A DNA stretch of 64,000 bases from Cryptomeria japonica (GCF_030272615.1 NC_081405.1:151818113-151882112), one strand, 5' to 3'; counted from the stretch's first letter, positions 45,591 to 59,580 are shown. The notes: generated by a model not told the origin, from the sequence alone. Numbers and translations: made by a program.

Positions 45591-48500
45591 CTATTAAATC
45601 AAATAATGGTGGGTGTCAGTCCCAAATGCTTAAAACCACGAACTCTTATATTCTTCTCTTTTCACTCTAATGGGTTCCTCCTCACAAAATTACTTTATGA
45701 AGCCTTAAATTTCAAGAGTATTTTTGATGCTAATAGAGATGGATCTATAGGGGTCCTCATCCTTTAATTAAAAAAAAACTGATAGTAGAAATCCAAAAGG
45801 TCAACCGTAATTCCATAGAATAAGGCATAAAACTGGAACAAGAAAACCTAAAAACTAACAAATTCCCAAAGAAGCTAAAGGTCAAAGTCAAACAACCAAT
45901 ATGCAACCACCCAAACACAATCAACAAATGAACAAAAAAAAATGTTAAATAGCCTTCGATAATTGTACCCAACAACACCATTGGAGCCAACAAACAAGCC
46001 ATTGATGATAATTGAAGCCACATTCTAGTCTTGAGGCACCATCGCCACCTACTTTGGAGAAGGATTTGCGAGACCACCACTAGTCACCAAAGCCTCAAAA
46101 CAAACTCTAGGTATTGTAAACTTTTCAAGTCCTAATGTTGCAATTATTTAATATTTGTAAGATATTATAAATGTTGGATAGTGAGAAGAAACATCACAAA
46201 TGGAGGGAATCATTAAATTTGTATGTTGGCACTCTTTGTCACATGTAATTGCCCTATGATGCTTGTAAGAAATCAGTGAAGAGGGGGTTAAAGGGTGGAC
46301 TACTGGACTATGAAAAAACATCTTTGACCAACATTTTTTAGCCATTTGGAGGAGGCATGTAAGAGGAATAATGATACCTATGTGGAGTGCTAGGGGGTTA
46401 CACTTGACCACCTTGGTTGTAGGGATAAAAACGGTAGTTACATTCTAAGTGAAACAGTGAAGGGAGTTGTTTATGTCACACTAGCGCAGCAGAGTGGTGG
46501 AACAGTGAATTCGAGGATGATATGGGATCTTGGTATTTTGTTTTGAGACATACAGGTGTAGAAGGCAGTCGATTTGGTATACAAGTCCAAATTTAAATAA
46601 ATAAATTAGTAAATAAAATTGGAAGGGGGGCCGACTTGGTGATTATCATTAAATTGTTAATTGATAATTATTACATAAATTTTAAATTAGTTTCTTGAGC
46701 TGACCTGACCCAACCAGCCCTAAGGCTGTTTTATCCTTGCAGCCGACTTGTGTGTGAAGGATATTAATAGGAGTTTGAATGGAGGAAATAACATTGAAGT
46801 TTTATTTTGTTAATGGCATTAAACAAATGCTGCTGTTGCTGGGTCGGAAATCTCAGTTACTGGTATAGGAGGGACAAAACCCCTACCTATTCACATTCTC
46901 AGTTTGTCTGCTCTGAGTGCTGTATCTTTAATCACATCCACTAGTCTGAGCAAGTCCATAAGGATCACATTCTCACCCAGATATGCTTGCGATAACTACC
47001 AGGGTGACAATAAACATTGAATGGCAGAGATAACGAGCGCAGCTCTTGCCAGGGGGAGTATCGTAGTGCATCAAGATCTCAGGCATGTTGATGTTTGCAC
47101 CTTACAAGGCAAGCCTGCAATCAACAATTGGTCCAGTATCTAGCCAGGATGCATAACAGTATGAATCTATATCATTCCTCTCATATCTGCATTGTCTGAG
47201 TTTGGTACTGAATGTAATACAGTCAGTTATTTTCACTCACAAAGTTGTAACACATGATTTCATGAGTGAAGGAACCCGATTTGTTTTCTGAATTGTTTAG
47301 TTTATCTGAGTTGATTTTTTTAATCTGAAAGTAAGATTAGAAATTGCAAAATTGCTATTGTGAGTTTCTGCACTATTTCTGATGCTGGTTAGTCTTACAA
47401 CTGTTCATAACCTCTCGTAATCTTAGATGGATAAGATTCTTTTTAATCAAATCATGGATAAGTTAGAGGAATATTTTAGGGGAATTAGTACTACTATTAC
47501 TAGTTAGTGTTTTAGTAATTTTTCCTTATGTTCAAGCACATTACTCATACTGCTCTTGGAGATCCAAACACTGATCTTGCATTTGAGACTGTCCCAGGAG
47601 AGTAGTTTAAGTCTTAAGATTATTTACTGTCTGTAATTTTTTCCATAAATTTCACAAAAAATTCATTTGCATTCTTCTAATTATTGAATAAATTAACTTT
47701 GCAACTCTTAGAAAGTTTAACAAATGCAGCAGATCAAGATTGTAATACTGTCTTAGAAAATTTCTTTAAGGCTAGAATTTTGTTGTTAATTTTGAAGCTT
47801 CCACAGTAAGGAACATAAATCAGATGTCACCACTGCCTCCTCTTGACCAATCCGGCATGCAAACTGCCCTTGGAGATTATAAGGCTGAGCTGGTGCTCTC
47901 TGCAGAGTAACTGAAAGCTATATTCTGTTTTTAATTATTCTCAGAAATTCCATATAAAATCCATTTGCGTTTCCTTTTTTTCTTTGAGTTTCTCTTTATC
48001 TTGATATAAAATTAAATTCTTAGATTTGAAACACTTAATAAGCACCGTGGATTCTGGATTTCAGTCTCGGAGGATTTCTTGAAGGTAAGAAAAATTAAGT
48101 TTTTATTTCTGTTGAAGCTATATTACAGATCAGGAACATAACATGAGATGCCACTCTTAGTTTTTGAGTGCGTCTACAATGATGCCTTCATCTTTTGGGA
48201 TGACAATAGTCTACAGGATTTTTTTATTAGTTGACCTAAATCTTGCTCCTCATTTGTGTTTTGGATACGCATTGGGCATTTATCTTATTTATTTTTATAT
48301 TTCTACATTAACTTCAAGCCTTTTTTGTTCTTTTTTGAACATTCATGCTAATTTGAATATAAATTTACTGCCACGGATAACTCCAGTGACAGTTTGCTAT
48401 GACATGCAGTATGTTATCAATTTAGTTGTTACTCTTTTGTGGAAGGGTGAATTTGTTGAGAAGCCTTGATTTAGTTGATGCTTTTTCTTATAGTTTCAAG

Positions 48501-49023
48501 TTTCAACTGAACTGAACTCAATATGATTCCCACCATAGATTGCGGAATGCATCTGTTTTTAATGATGTGAGGTGGCAGCTACATTGCCCTTTAAATATGC
48601 CTTTTTTTATTAACACCGACTTGAGATAAACTCTTGTAAAACGTGAAAGTCAATTCTTGTTGAAAAATAAATTTAATGTTAACCTACTTTTTAATCTGCA
48701 ATGTTATATCATAAATACTAATGGTTGGTAATGCACATTTATTATTTTGGATATAGGTGAGGTTGCTTGCTTTGAATTTAACTTCTTAGTAGTGTTATGT
48801 TTTTTAATATTTGTGATTATTCACTTGATGAAACTGGGTTGATTTGGTGTGTAAATACTAAAAACCTTTGGTGTGTTAATGTTGTCTGGAATCTTGTTAT
48901 CATTTCACCCCTGCTAGATATATGCATTAGATTTGGGTACTAAGCCTAATGCTGTTGGACTATAAGAGTAAACTCGGCTCCCACCACAGTTGATGTTCAC
49001 AAGCACATGGAAAATCCATACTT
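45591..49023. other. Intron stretch without recognised gene
   Basis: 45760-46080 on the minus strand is T/G-rich and reminiscent of a LINE 3' tail, without proof. The 101-residue frame at 48164-48469 is hydrophobic and unsupported. Nothing else is recognised. Confidence 0.35.
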
Positions 49024-49267
49024 AGCTGGCAGGTAGTTGGAATTGACAAATATTTGTATTACAAATGAATTTGTGAAGAGGGTATTAAATGTTTATGCAA
49101 AATTTGTGGAGCTGAATAACAGTTAATGATAGACAGTGTATCTTTAGCTGGCAGGTAGTTGGAATTGGCAAATATTTGTAGTACAAATGAATTTGTGAAG
49201 AGGGTATTAAATGTTTATGCAAAATTTGTGGAGCTGAAAAACAGTTAACGATAGACAGTGTATCTTT
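49024..49267. repeat. 122-bp recent tandem duplication
   Basis: 49024-49145 and 49146-49267 begin AGCTGGCAGGTAGTTGGAAT and differ at only a handful of positions, so the duplication is recent. Confidence 0.92.
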
Positions 49268-50119
49268 GTTCATGTTGAATGATACATATTTTAGATTTTT
49301 AGGTAGGCATAATATGATGTATCTGTATGCCAATGTGTAATGCTTTTAATGCTGATGTATCGAGTCTTTTTTGAGACCCCTTTCCATGGAAATAATAAGA
49401 TCAATAATGAGCTACGGTAGATGTTGCAACCAATATCTTGGATTTTTTTCTGAATAAAGAGCCTATACAATGTTTGTTGAATGGTAAATTGATAGAGTCC
49501 TTGGTCTATGTTAATAACAGGATAAAAATAACTGATTACACTTCAGACACGCCAAAAACTGTAGTTCATTCCCTATCATATCACAAAAATATTAATGTGA
49601 TATTTTATAAGAATTCAACTGCATGATTTGTGAGTCAAACTATTTGATCCATATCTCATAAGTAGTGGTTCAAGTGGTTCACAAGAACACTTCTCTTAAG
49701 AGCTTGGATGGTCTGCTTACCACTCGTTGCATCTAGTTGATGCTAACCAGGGTGAAGCATTGGGATTAACCAGGAGGTCATGAATCCCAGAACTACTCTG
49801 AATCAAGCATGGAGTTTGCCGCAACATTGGGTCCACTTAGTTTGCTAACCCATTTGCAAAACCTTTATTAAGCGTTGTACTTTATGAACAATTCATTGTA
49901 GAGCTCGTAAGCTTCATTCATTAACAAATAGAAGCAGCACGTGGTTCAAAAATATTTGTTGCAACAATGTTTTGCTCTACTGTAGGAGAGACATGATGTA
50001 CTAGTGTTGCATTTTGTATTCTAATCATATTTCATTCTTAAGTTTCACTATGTATTCATCTTGTAATATATGCCTAGATTATTGAGTCTTTTACTAGATT
50101 CTAACTATACCAATGACAG

Positions 50120-50455
50120 GTTGCAGAACGAGCTCTTTTCTTATGGAATAATGACCATATAGTGGGTTTGATAGCTCAAAACCGCAATGTGATTCTTCCA
50201 CTCATTTTTGAAGCATTGGAGAGGAATACCCGGAAACACTGGAATCAGGCAGTCCATGGTCTAACATTGAATGTGAGAAAAATGTTTATTGAAATGGATA
50301 ATGACCTTTTTCAGGAATGCCAGCGCAAATTTCTAGAAAATGAAGAAAGAGCTAAAACAATAGAAGACAAGCGGGAACTGACCTGGAAAAGATTGGAAGA
50401 AGTTGCTGCATCAAAAGCTGGAAATACACAGCCCTTGCTTGTAACTCGGTCATGA
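50120..50455 (+). CDS. PP2A B' (B56/PPP2R5) regulatory subunit, exon 2
   Basis: The exon encodes the last 111 residues (436-546), starting VAERALFLWNND directly after HFQ of exon 1, as in B56 proteins of animals and plants. The last helices follow (NVILPLIFEALERNTRKHWNQAVHGLTLNVRKMFIEMD, given here by its parts: LPLIFEALERNT, HWNQAVHGL, RKMFIEMD). A charged C-terminal helix follows (FLENEERAKTIEDKRELTWKRLEEVA is its span, residues about 502-527), and a short tail ends in TRS. The acceptor is CCAATGACAG. The stop is TGA at 50453-50455. The strict match to the family across the splice and the absence of frameshifts argue for a working gene despite the large intron. Confidence 0.95.
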   Translation, partial: VAERALFLWNNDHIVGLIAQNRNVILPLIFEALERNTRKHWNQAVHGLTLNVRKMFIEMDNDLFQECQRKFLENEERAKTIEDKRELTWKRLEEVAASKAGNTQPLLVTRS

Positions 50456-50760
50456 AAAGGTCAGGGATTATACTTAGAAGCTTTAAATGGGAGATTCATG
50501 ATTGATGAGTTAAGGAAGAATCCGTACTGTTGGAGGGAATTTTATATGGGCTTCTTTGCATGGCTTATTATATTTAATTGGATGGAAGTCCAGTGAAGGC
50601 ATAGCTTGAAGCATGTGTGCTTCTCAAGTGTGTCTGTGTATGAAAAATGGATCCAATGCTGTAATTAAAAGGAGTGGAAAGGTTTTATGGACTTGGCTTG
50701 TGTGCAAGTCAAGGAAATTGTAATGTATCAATCTGTTTGTATTCAAATGCGAAAGAATAT
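50456..50760 (+). other. Probable 3' untranslated region of the PP2A B' gene
   Basis: T-rich sequence after the stop, with TGTAATG and TTTGTATTC near 50719-50745, is compatible with a plant polyadenylation region. The exact site is not determinable by eye. Confidence 0.4.
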
Positions 50761-53700
50761 CCACTGATTTTAGAGTTCATATTTGCCATAAGTGCTTTTG
50801 TCCTCTTACTTTTGTTGATGTTAGATAGCTGATCTTTCTGTGCTTCCAATCACTTTCCTATTGCATACAAAGCCAGGAATATATACATGTATAGACTTGA
50901 GTGCAAGCGGCACTGTTAGTTGAAGAGTGAACTTCTAAGAATGTATTATTCAATAATTATAACTTACGTTTTTGGCCTTCAATAATTATTGTATACTCTA
51001 AAATTAGTATTTTATTTTGGTTTGACATTAAATAATAAAATGGAACTAGCGATTTGTATTTTATTTTGGTTTGGCAAAGTGTTGGATACAAAGAAGTTAT
51101 TGCTCATAGCGTATGTCATTTTGTCATGGATTTGTCATCTATTTTCGTATGTCATCACTGATTCAATGGGTTGACTTATTGTTAACTAATTTTTGCTACC
51201 ATTTTGATTGGCTACACTAAACATAATCTTCAGGTAGTTCTCCAAACGAGCAATACTTGGTTTTGTTTACCATATAATCAAAGATATAAGCTCTTATCAA
51301 CAAAACACTGAAGAACATTTGTACCTGTAAGTTCTGTTTACGTCTGGGCTATGCGTGAAGATTAAATTCTTCTGCAATTTTGTAATGCAAGGTAGCTGCC
51401 TCACATTAGAAGAGTTAGTAGCTATTGAAGATGCAGTGTTGGGCTAGCAGTGCAACTTAGATGACAGTTATGTTACCAAAGCATTGCAAATACAAGGATG
51501 CTTTTTCTGTTTCTTGCCGAGGCCATTACGATAGCTAACTAGTGTTTGTAAATGTTTAACAAAGGCAGATAGAGCAATTCTTTAAATGTGTGTGAAGACG
51601 GATGATGCAATTTAGTAAGCTTAAGGTTTTGTGTATCGTAGATGAGCATTCTGGTAAATGAGTCCTGAAATATTTAACAGCCCTCAGAGCAATTTTGGAT
51701 TTGTTCAAAGACATGCAACTTTGTAATTGTACCTGAAGTCATGCGGTATGATTTCGCGCATCATAAAGTAGCATTTTGGCTGTGTTGAAAACAAGGTTTG
51801 AAGGGGTCCCGTAACCCTTCACAACAAGATATATACAAACACAGTTGGAGAACAGCATATAAGTAGCTAAATACGATTGGCTACAGGGAAACAGTAGTGA
51901 AGAGCCAAGCTGTCACACTAAATGCAGCCAGCAACACATGCATTTGAACCCAAGATGCTAACAAAACAAATAAAGATGGCCAACTATGCCACCTTTGGAC
52001 CCTCTCTAATGTTCAGAGCACCCAAAACTTGGGTGTGGGAGGCTCAAACATGTTTAGGATGACCATGTTTTTTCCTATGGACAGTCTTCCATGGAATATT
52101 ATCATCCAAATTTTCAGATTGAGGGGGTAGGTGATGGTTATCCTTAACTGCCCCCAAAGGCGACGAGTCAGGAACTGTCAGCTTTAAGAGAGCACCCAAG
52201 GTATATGATCCTTAGATTCGACCCTCGGCTTCAAAGAGTCTCAAGGTGGAACAGTCTTATCCCATGGAAGATAACCTGTCAGAAGTCGCAAAAGATACTG
52301 CAGCACCTGGGGCAAGTCCAATGCCCTTGTTATGTAACAGTCCTTGTCCTTGTCATGAAGTACATTGGCTTTTTTTGCCTAGGCATTTCATATGGTTGAC
52401 GAAGGGTCAGATGAGAATGATGTACAATGCGGCCCTACCCTCATTAGTTGGTGTTTTGGAAGGTCATTTGGACCTAAAAAAAATAAAATGGGGTTTTTGT
52501 GACAGCAAAAGGAATTAAAAAGAAGATTGGAACATATTAACATTGTGAAACATATCTGATATAATCATTGTGAAATATTGTGACAGCCAAAGGAATTAAA
52601 GGAAAAAAAAACATATTTTTGCTTTCTATTTCTTTCATCATGATGATCCTATAGATCATGTAGTATGATCTGAAATGTTAATTGAAGATATCATAGTGCA
52701 AACCAGAAAAGAAAAATACAAACATTATGGGTTGCGGAAATTATATGACTTTAATATCTAATATTTATGCGCATGGCAAAGTAGAGACGAGACAATAGCT
52801 ATACTCAACCCTTTAGTATAGCACACAACATGACGTCATAGCTTTTCTACAACCCTCTAATCTTGGACGAGGCTTGGTACTAGTGCCCCATATGACATCT
52901 TTCTTTTATGTTATGGGCCTGTTTTGATCAGGCTGTTGTATACGCAATATAACACGTATACGAGTGGTATATTCTTGCCATAAAAATTGGCTCACAACTT
53001 TATCTCCATCTGTTATTACTATCTTGCATTCTTAGGAATTGGATTTATTTCCTATAGCTTTCCTTAATTAATCCTGTTTACATTTACAGGTAGAATTGAT
53101 CCAAGTCAGTTTCGTATATAAATTTGAACCTTGAACATTCAAATATGAAAATCCTAATGAACACTTATTCTCACTAGCCATTGTTAGTTGACTATTGTAT
53201 GTGTTCTTTAAGGGCACTATACATTGGAAATCATGTTGCATTTTCTAACCCATGTATACACCATAGCAACATAATTGAGGATTCTAATTGTATTGTTAAA
53301 TTCAATTTTTTTTTTTTAGGCATATTGCATGTTTGCTGCTTTTCACATAAACATTAATTATTACATATATTATAAATCTTGTTTGAGACAATTAGAATAT
53401 AAATCAAATGTTGACTATTGATTAATTATGCATTCTGAATCTGATCATTAATTGATCAATCATTAGGTCTTTACAGATGCAATTTGGAGTTTCATTAGTG
53501 TGTGACAGGTGTGAAGATGAGAACTTGATTGAGGCGGGGATCATCTAGCTTTCTCGAAGCAGGTGGCATGATGGGATGCACACACGTAGTTTATTTTGAT
53601 TGAATATTTTGAATGAGATGATCAACCCAAATTATGATTAAATTGTGAAATATGTTTACTTGATTCGTTCGATAGAAATGAAAAAAAAATATTGCAACAA

Positions 53701-54173
53701 TAGTTATTTATTCTAAATTGATGGTTATTAAATTAATTTTTTTTTATGTTATTAAATTTATTTATTTATTTTTGCTTTGTAATCTCCTAAAAATATAACC
53801 CCTAATACATGTGTAGAGAAATAAAAATTAGGACTATATTAGACACATAATTATCAACTTGAGTGATCTTATGAAATAAAAAAGAACTAAAACTGCCACC
53901 ACGTTTGTTAAGGAAAAAATGTGGGAAATTTATTATTAAAGTTGAAAATGGAGTCACCCCTAATTCTGAAAAAGAAAAGAAGTTAAAAACAAATGAAAAT
54001 CATGCAGCTACGAGTGCAAGGGAGAGGGAATTCTATTTTAAAGCTGCTTCTTTTTCATTTGCATTCATAAAAAGGGAGGGAGAACTTGGCGTATGCAAAG
54101 GAGTTTTGACATGAAAGTTTTAATAGTTATAGTCTACTATTCTTAGATTTGTTTTATAGTCTCCTATTCTTAG
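50761..54173. other. Intergenic stretch downstream of the PP2A gene
   Basis: No gene, LTR or LINE signature is recognised. Small word repeats occur (GTGACAGC.AAAGGAATTAAA near 52500 and 52580; AGTCT(A/C)CTATTCTTAGATT near 54131 and 54159). Confidence 0.4.
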
Positions 54174-55198
54174 ATTAAGATAATGAGGGCAATGTTTTTG
54201 ATTAAAAGGCAACGTTAATTAGGGCGCCAACCTTCTAAACCCTTTAACTTATTTAGAGACTATAAAAAAGAAAGGCCCGCAGGCAAAAATAAGACTACAA
54301 CACACGAGAACAATCCTTGAACAAACAAGATGTCTAACCTACAACAACCCAACCCCAACTTAAAGAGAGGAATGGACACCCGATCCTTGACAAGGAGGGG
54401 TATGGAGAGGCGGGGAGGACTTCCCCTTCCGCTTGCGACAAACGACAGTCCAAGCGATACTGTCATTGGGATCATCAAGAGAATGATCAAGCGGTAAGGA
54501 ACCTGTATGAAAACCATCAGTAGAACCCACCGAGTGTTGCTACAAGACAACAACTGACTGTTGTAGAATAAGAGGGGGAACAACATCAGGCTATTGTAGA
54601 GGAGCGACATCACGAGCAGAATTAGGTGGTGTAGAGCGGAGCTACAAATTAGAGGCGATAGAAGTTGAATCTGCTAGGGCGGGAGGAGCCAAAACAGTGG
54701 AATCAACCACAACATTAGTAGCAGTAAGAGGCACCTCAACCTCCTGAGAGTTGTTCGAATTAGGATCAACAACATGGATGGTCAAATGATCAGCAGTAGT
54801 ATCCTTCCACCAAGCAACAACACCTTTGTGGCGTGAGATAGAGCACTCCAAAGCAAGATGACCCATAGAGACACATTTTCGACAGCGAAAGTGGAGGCCC
54901 TCAAAATCCAACAGCTGTGTCCAAGGCCAATCCCAACCATGAGAACCACATCTTCTTGAGAGGCGAGGAGATGTCGATATCAACTAAGATGCGAGAAAAG
55001 GTAGTGTTGTCCATTAAAGACATAACATCATCGACTTTTAAAAAATGACCAATAGAGTTACCGATAGCGTCATAGCAAGAATGCTCCCAAGAATGAAGAG
55101 GGAGATTTGGAAGGCGAACCTAACTAGATGCACATTTAGTTCAGTGAGAGGGTTAAAGGAAGTTGTCCAAGGCTTAATAGAGAGGAAATGCTACTTCT
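54174..55198 (-). pseudogene. LINE ORF1 remnant, shorter copy
   Basis: On the minus strand the end of a DUF4283 domain is followed by a CCHC knuckle (CRKCVSMGHLALEC, near 54870) and a tail with WTVVCRKRKGK, typical of plant LINE ORF1. It matches 55249-56260 closely, including the left flank GATTAAGATAATGAGGGCAA, and stops matching at about 55190. It is therefore a tandem segmental duplicate. Open frames on other phases (for example 54260-54613) are shadows. No ORF2 is present. Confidence 0.8.
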
Positions 55199-55248
55199 TT
55201 TACCTGAGTAAATTAACTTAGATCTACATTATTATATCTATACATGAT

Positions 55249-57314
55249 TAAGATAATGAGGGCAATGTTTTTGATTAAAAGACAACATTAACTAGGGCGC
55301 CAACCCTTTAATATAGTTAGAGACTATAAAAAAGAAAAGCCTGCAGGCAAAAAGAAGACTACAACACATGGGAACAATCCTCGAACAAACAAGATGTCTA
55401 ACCTACAACAACCCAACCCCAACTTAAAGAGAGGAATGGACACCCGATCCTTGACAAGGAAGGGTATGGGGAGGTGGGGAGGACTTCCCCTTCCGCTTGC
55501 GACAAATGACAGTCTAGGCGATACTGTCATTGGGATCATCAAGAGAATGATCAAGCGGTATGGAACCTGTATGGAAACCATCAGTAGAACCCACCGAGTG
55601 TTGCTATAGGACAACAAGTGACTGTTGTAGAACATGAGGGGGAACAACAAAACGCTATTGCAGAGGAGCGACATCAGGAGCAGAATCAGTAGGTGTAGAG
55701 CAGAGCTACAAGTAAGAGATGAAAGGAGTTGAATCCGCTAGGGTGGGAGGAGCCAAAACAATGGAATCAACCACAACATTAGTAGCAGTAAGAGGCACCT
55801 CAACCTCCCGAGAGTTGTCTGAATCAGGATCAACAACATGGATGGTCAAATGATCAACATAAGCATCCGTCCATCAAGTAGAAACACCTTTGTGGCGTGA
55901 GATAGAGCACTCCAAAGCAAGATGACCCATAGAGAAACATTTTCGACAACGAAAGGGGAGTCCCTCAAAATCCAACGGTTGTGTCCAAGGCCAATCCCAA
56001 CCATGAGAACCACATCTTCTAGGAGAGGCGAGGAGACGTCGATATCAACTAAGATGCGGGCAAAGGTAGTGTGGTCCATTAAAGACATAGCATCGTCGAC
56101 CTTTAAGAAACAACCAATAGAGTTACTGATAGCCTCATAGCAAGAATGCTCCCAAAAATGAAGAGGGAGATTTGGAAGGCGAACCCAACTAGATGCACAT
56201 TAAGTAGTTCAGTGAGAGGGTTAAAGGAAGTTGTCCAAGGCTTAATAGAGAGGAAATGCACTCCCCAAGCCCACAACTGCCCAAAATCGAATCCCGACCA
56301 GTCGAAGATGTAAAAGAAGCAATGAAAAGCCTTTAGCACAAGAAAAACGATCAATATTATGAGCCACCAAAGGCCTCCAAGAGTCACTCACCCAACGGTG
56401 GAGGTTTGGTAGTGAAGGCCAAATCCCAGAGAATTTGCACACTAAAGTACAACGTTGGTAGAACCCAATGTTGTCCACTAGACTTATAGAATCCACAAGA
56501 GGCAGTCAAGTCATGTCACAAACCCAAGCACTACGTTGCACAACACAAGGAGACCAAGGGAGCACACCTTGCAACAATCCCCCAAGCGCAAGCGAGGGGT
56601 TTGAACCTATGACCAAGCTCTGATACCACTTGTTAAAAGTGCGATTGTCATTGCACCAAAAGATCGACCTGTTAATGTCCAATACAACCACTAGACTTAT
56701 AGAATCCACAAGAGGCGGTTAAGCCATGTCACAAACCCAAGTCCTATGTTGCACAACAGAAGGAGACTAAGGGCGCACACCTTGCAACACACATATTGTC
56801 CACAACCCACCACAGGGGAGGATTTGGCACAAGGAAGAGGACAAACCCCCTTGGAGGGATGGGCAACAGATCTGGCCACATGAGCAAAGCTATGCCTGCC
56901 AACAAAGGAAGGTCTGGGCTGGACCTTAGCACCCACAACATCTATAGTAGCCAACTGAGAAGCATCACCTTGAGAGTCAACATTAGCAACTCCCCCTAGA
57001 ATAGGAACCATAAGTGGAGGAGGGCACAAACCAACACCAATACCCACGACATCATTCACAATAGAGATACCCACAAAACCCTCAAGGGAGGGGGCATGCA
57101 AGCCACCCACACCAATACCATCACCACTGAGGGGATCCATGACAGGAGTTGCCACTGCAGAAGGTATTGAGCGCGAGGAAGTGTTGTTGCAGACACAATC
57201 GATAGAAACGATTTTTGAAATTGCCTCTCGAGCGGGAGCAGGAGCCATTGCAGACATCGTTATTATCCCAATTATGCCCTAGAATATCTTTGAATATATA
57301 ACGAGGGCAATGTT
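55249..57314 (-). pseudogene. LINE ORF1 remnant, longer copy
   Basis: Reading from Met at 57257, the N-terminal Ser/Val/Pro-rich part runs to about 56795, where a miniature LTR element interrupts it. The DUF4283 domain follows (from about 56463: FYQRCTLVCKFSGIWPS, then LPLHFWEHSCYEAI), then the zinc knuckle near 55930 and the tail. The word GAGGGCAATGTTT lies at both sides (about 55258 and 57301), compatible with a LINE target duplication, though no clear poly(A) is seen. ORF1 proteins bind LINE RNA. ORF2 is absent. Confidence 0.75.
56478..56789 (-). mobile_element. Miniature LTR element (SMART/TRIM-like)
   Basis: The 5' LTR is 56631-56789 (159 bp; TGTTGCAAGG...TTAACA on the minus strand). 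It is followed by the Met-tRNA primer site TGGTATCAGAGC (56617-56628), an interior of only 54 bp ending in the polypurine tract GCTTGGGGGAT, and a partial 3' LTR (about 56478-56576) that starts with the same TGTTGCAAGG. The 3' LTR loses similarity near 56478. It encodes nothing and interrupts the LINE ORF1 relic. Confidence 0.8.
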
Positions 57315-58262
57315 TAGATATATAGGCGAAAAATATTTATCTTATGTAAAAATAGATTAGCTTATAGGTCAAAAGATACAACGAACCTATTAATATCTAC
57401 TTATTCTTTAAGAGTATTATACTTATGTCGAAGTTTTGAAATTAGTAGTTTAATTTATGAGCTATTTTTCCTTCTTTGATTTTAAAGAATAAGAGTTTAA
57501 GATTTAATGTTGGTATCTCTATGACTTTATATTACTTACATAATTATATAAATTATTATTAATAAAAAAAAAATTAATCTCAGTTTCATTAGAATTATAA
57601 AATATACTTTACGATTATAGTACAACTTTTTGAACATCCCTTTTTTATACCATTCTTTATGTTTAATTAACTACCACTGGTGACTTAAAGTTATTTCTCT
57701 TGAGTAGCAATGAGTGTATGAAGTATTTTGGGATAGGTTTGAAGTAGAATAATCTATATTGATTAAAACATTATATTAGTTTATAATACAATGATCCCAT
57801 CCTTCTTTTAACTTATTTTTAGAACCTTTAATGAATCGAAGACCCTTGAGAATAAAAAGTTTAGATTATATTTTATTTATTGAATTAATTTAAAGGAGTG
57901 TATTCTAGAGATTTGAATAGATGTTCAAGGGAGGAAAATAATTTCTAGTTGATATATGACATTAGAAGATTTAGTCATATTTGGAGATAAACCGTACATA
58001 TTTTGAAACGAATATCATCTAGAGTTACTTAATTGAGGTTTAAAATGGAGTTCTATAGTATACATAAATTGGAGCTAAGATAAAATTGCTATCAAAGCAT
58101 ATGTGTTGATTCCTTGATGAAATATGTTTAAACCAACCACACATCCTTATACAATATTGTATATTTTTAAAAAAAATTTACTAAGAGGAGGTATTTTTTA
58201 TTTATTTATTTTTTCGTTTAGAGGAACTATGTTAAATTAATTAGTATGTTAATTAATGGATG
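57315..58262. other. AT-rich stretch without recognised gene
   Basis: No open frame, repeat partner or RNA gene is seen. Confidence 0.4.
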
Positions 58263-58992
<730 letters not shown>

Positions 58993-59580
58993 GTGTAAAT
59001 GACTATGATGTACAATCTCTATTTATTTTATTTTATGGGAATATATGAGCAAATTTAAAATTTTTTATTTTATGATTTTATTTGTCTTTAAATTAGATCT
59101 AAACTAAAGTTTAACCAATTTGTAAATCTTTTATGTGTTCATCTAGACAAAACTCTTTTCCTTCAAAATCTTGGTGAATCAATTTTTAGATTTTCAACAA
59201 TATATCCATCCATCCAAAATCCAACAACTATTGTATTTAATTAATTTAAATTCTATAAATTTAATAGCTCTAAATCCTAGGGTTTTATTATTGTTTAATT
59301 ATTTTCCCTACAATATTTATGTGGTGTGTCTTATTCCCTTACATTTTATGGAGATCCTGACATTCCTACATAACCTAGGTCTTTCCCTTCAGGTTTATCC
59401 TTTTTTATTAATCTAATTTTTTTATGACATTTTATTTTTCAAACCTTGTTAGGATTTAGAGTAGACCGTGTGTCATTGATATACCTTTCTTTTGGGGTTT
59501 GTTCTTATTGTGTGATATTTTTTCATCCTACCCTACCAAGGGTTCATTTATTGATTTGATTGATTGCTATCTTTTTTGTT
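58993..59580 (+). other. Possible 5' end of plus-strand Gypsy-type relic
   Basis: TGGTGAATC at 59172-59180 differs by one base from the primer-site candidate of elements A and B. An LTR should end just upstream, but no second copy exists in the window to prove it. No gene is seen. Confidence 0.3.

Larger units (their letters stand above)
27353..50119 (+). other. 22.8-kb phase-0 intron of the PP2A B' gene
   Basis: The donor GTTTGT at 27353 and acceptor CCAATGACAG at 50110-50119 join HFQ to VAERALF, which restores the conserved B56 sequence. Plant B' genes commonly have an intron here. Its length is due to inserted repeats, listed separately. Confidence 0.9.

Noticed and set aside
45760-46080. 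A LINE 3' tail on the minus strand
   Set aside because: The T/G-rich composition is suggestive, but no poly(A), target duplication or ORF2 end was found.
48164-48469. A 101-residue hydrophobic frame in the intron
   Set aside because: There is no recognisable domain, no codon or context support, and it lies in AT-rich intron sequence.
56697-57257. A 186-residue frame as a separate gene
   Set aside because: It is the LINE ORF1 N-terminus running on into the inserted miniature LTR element.
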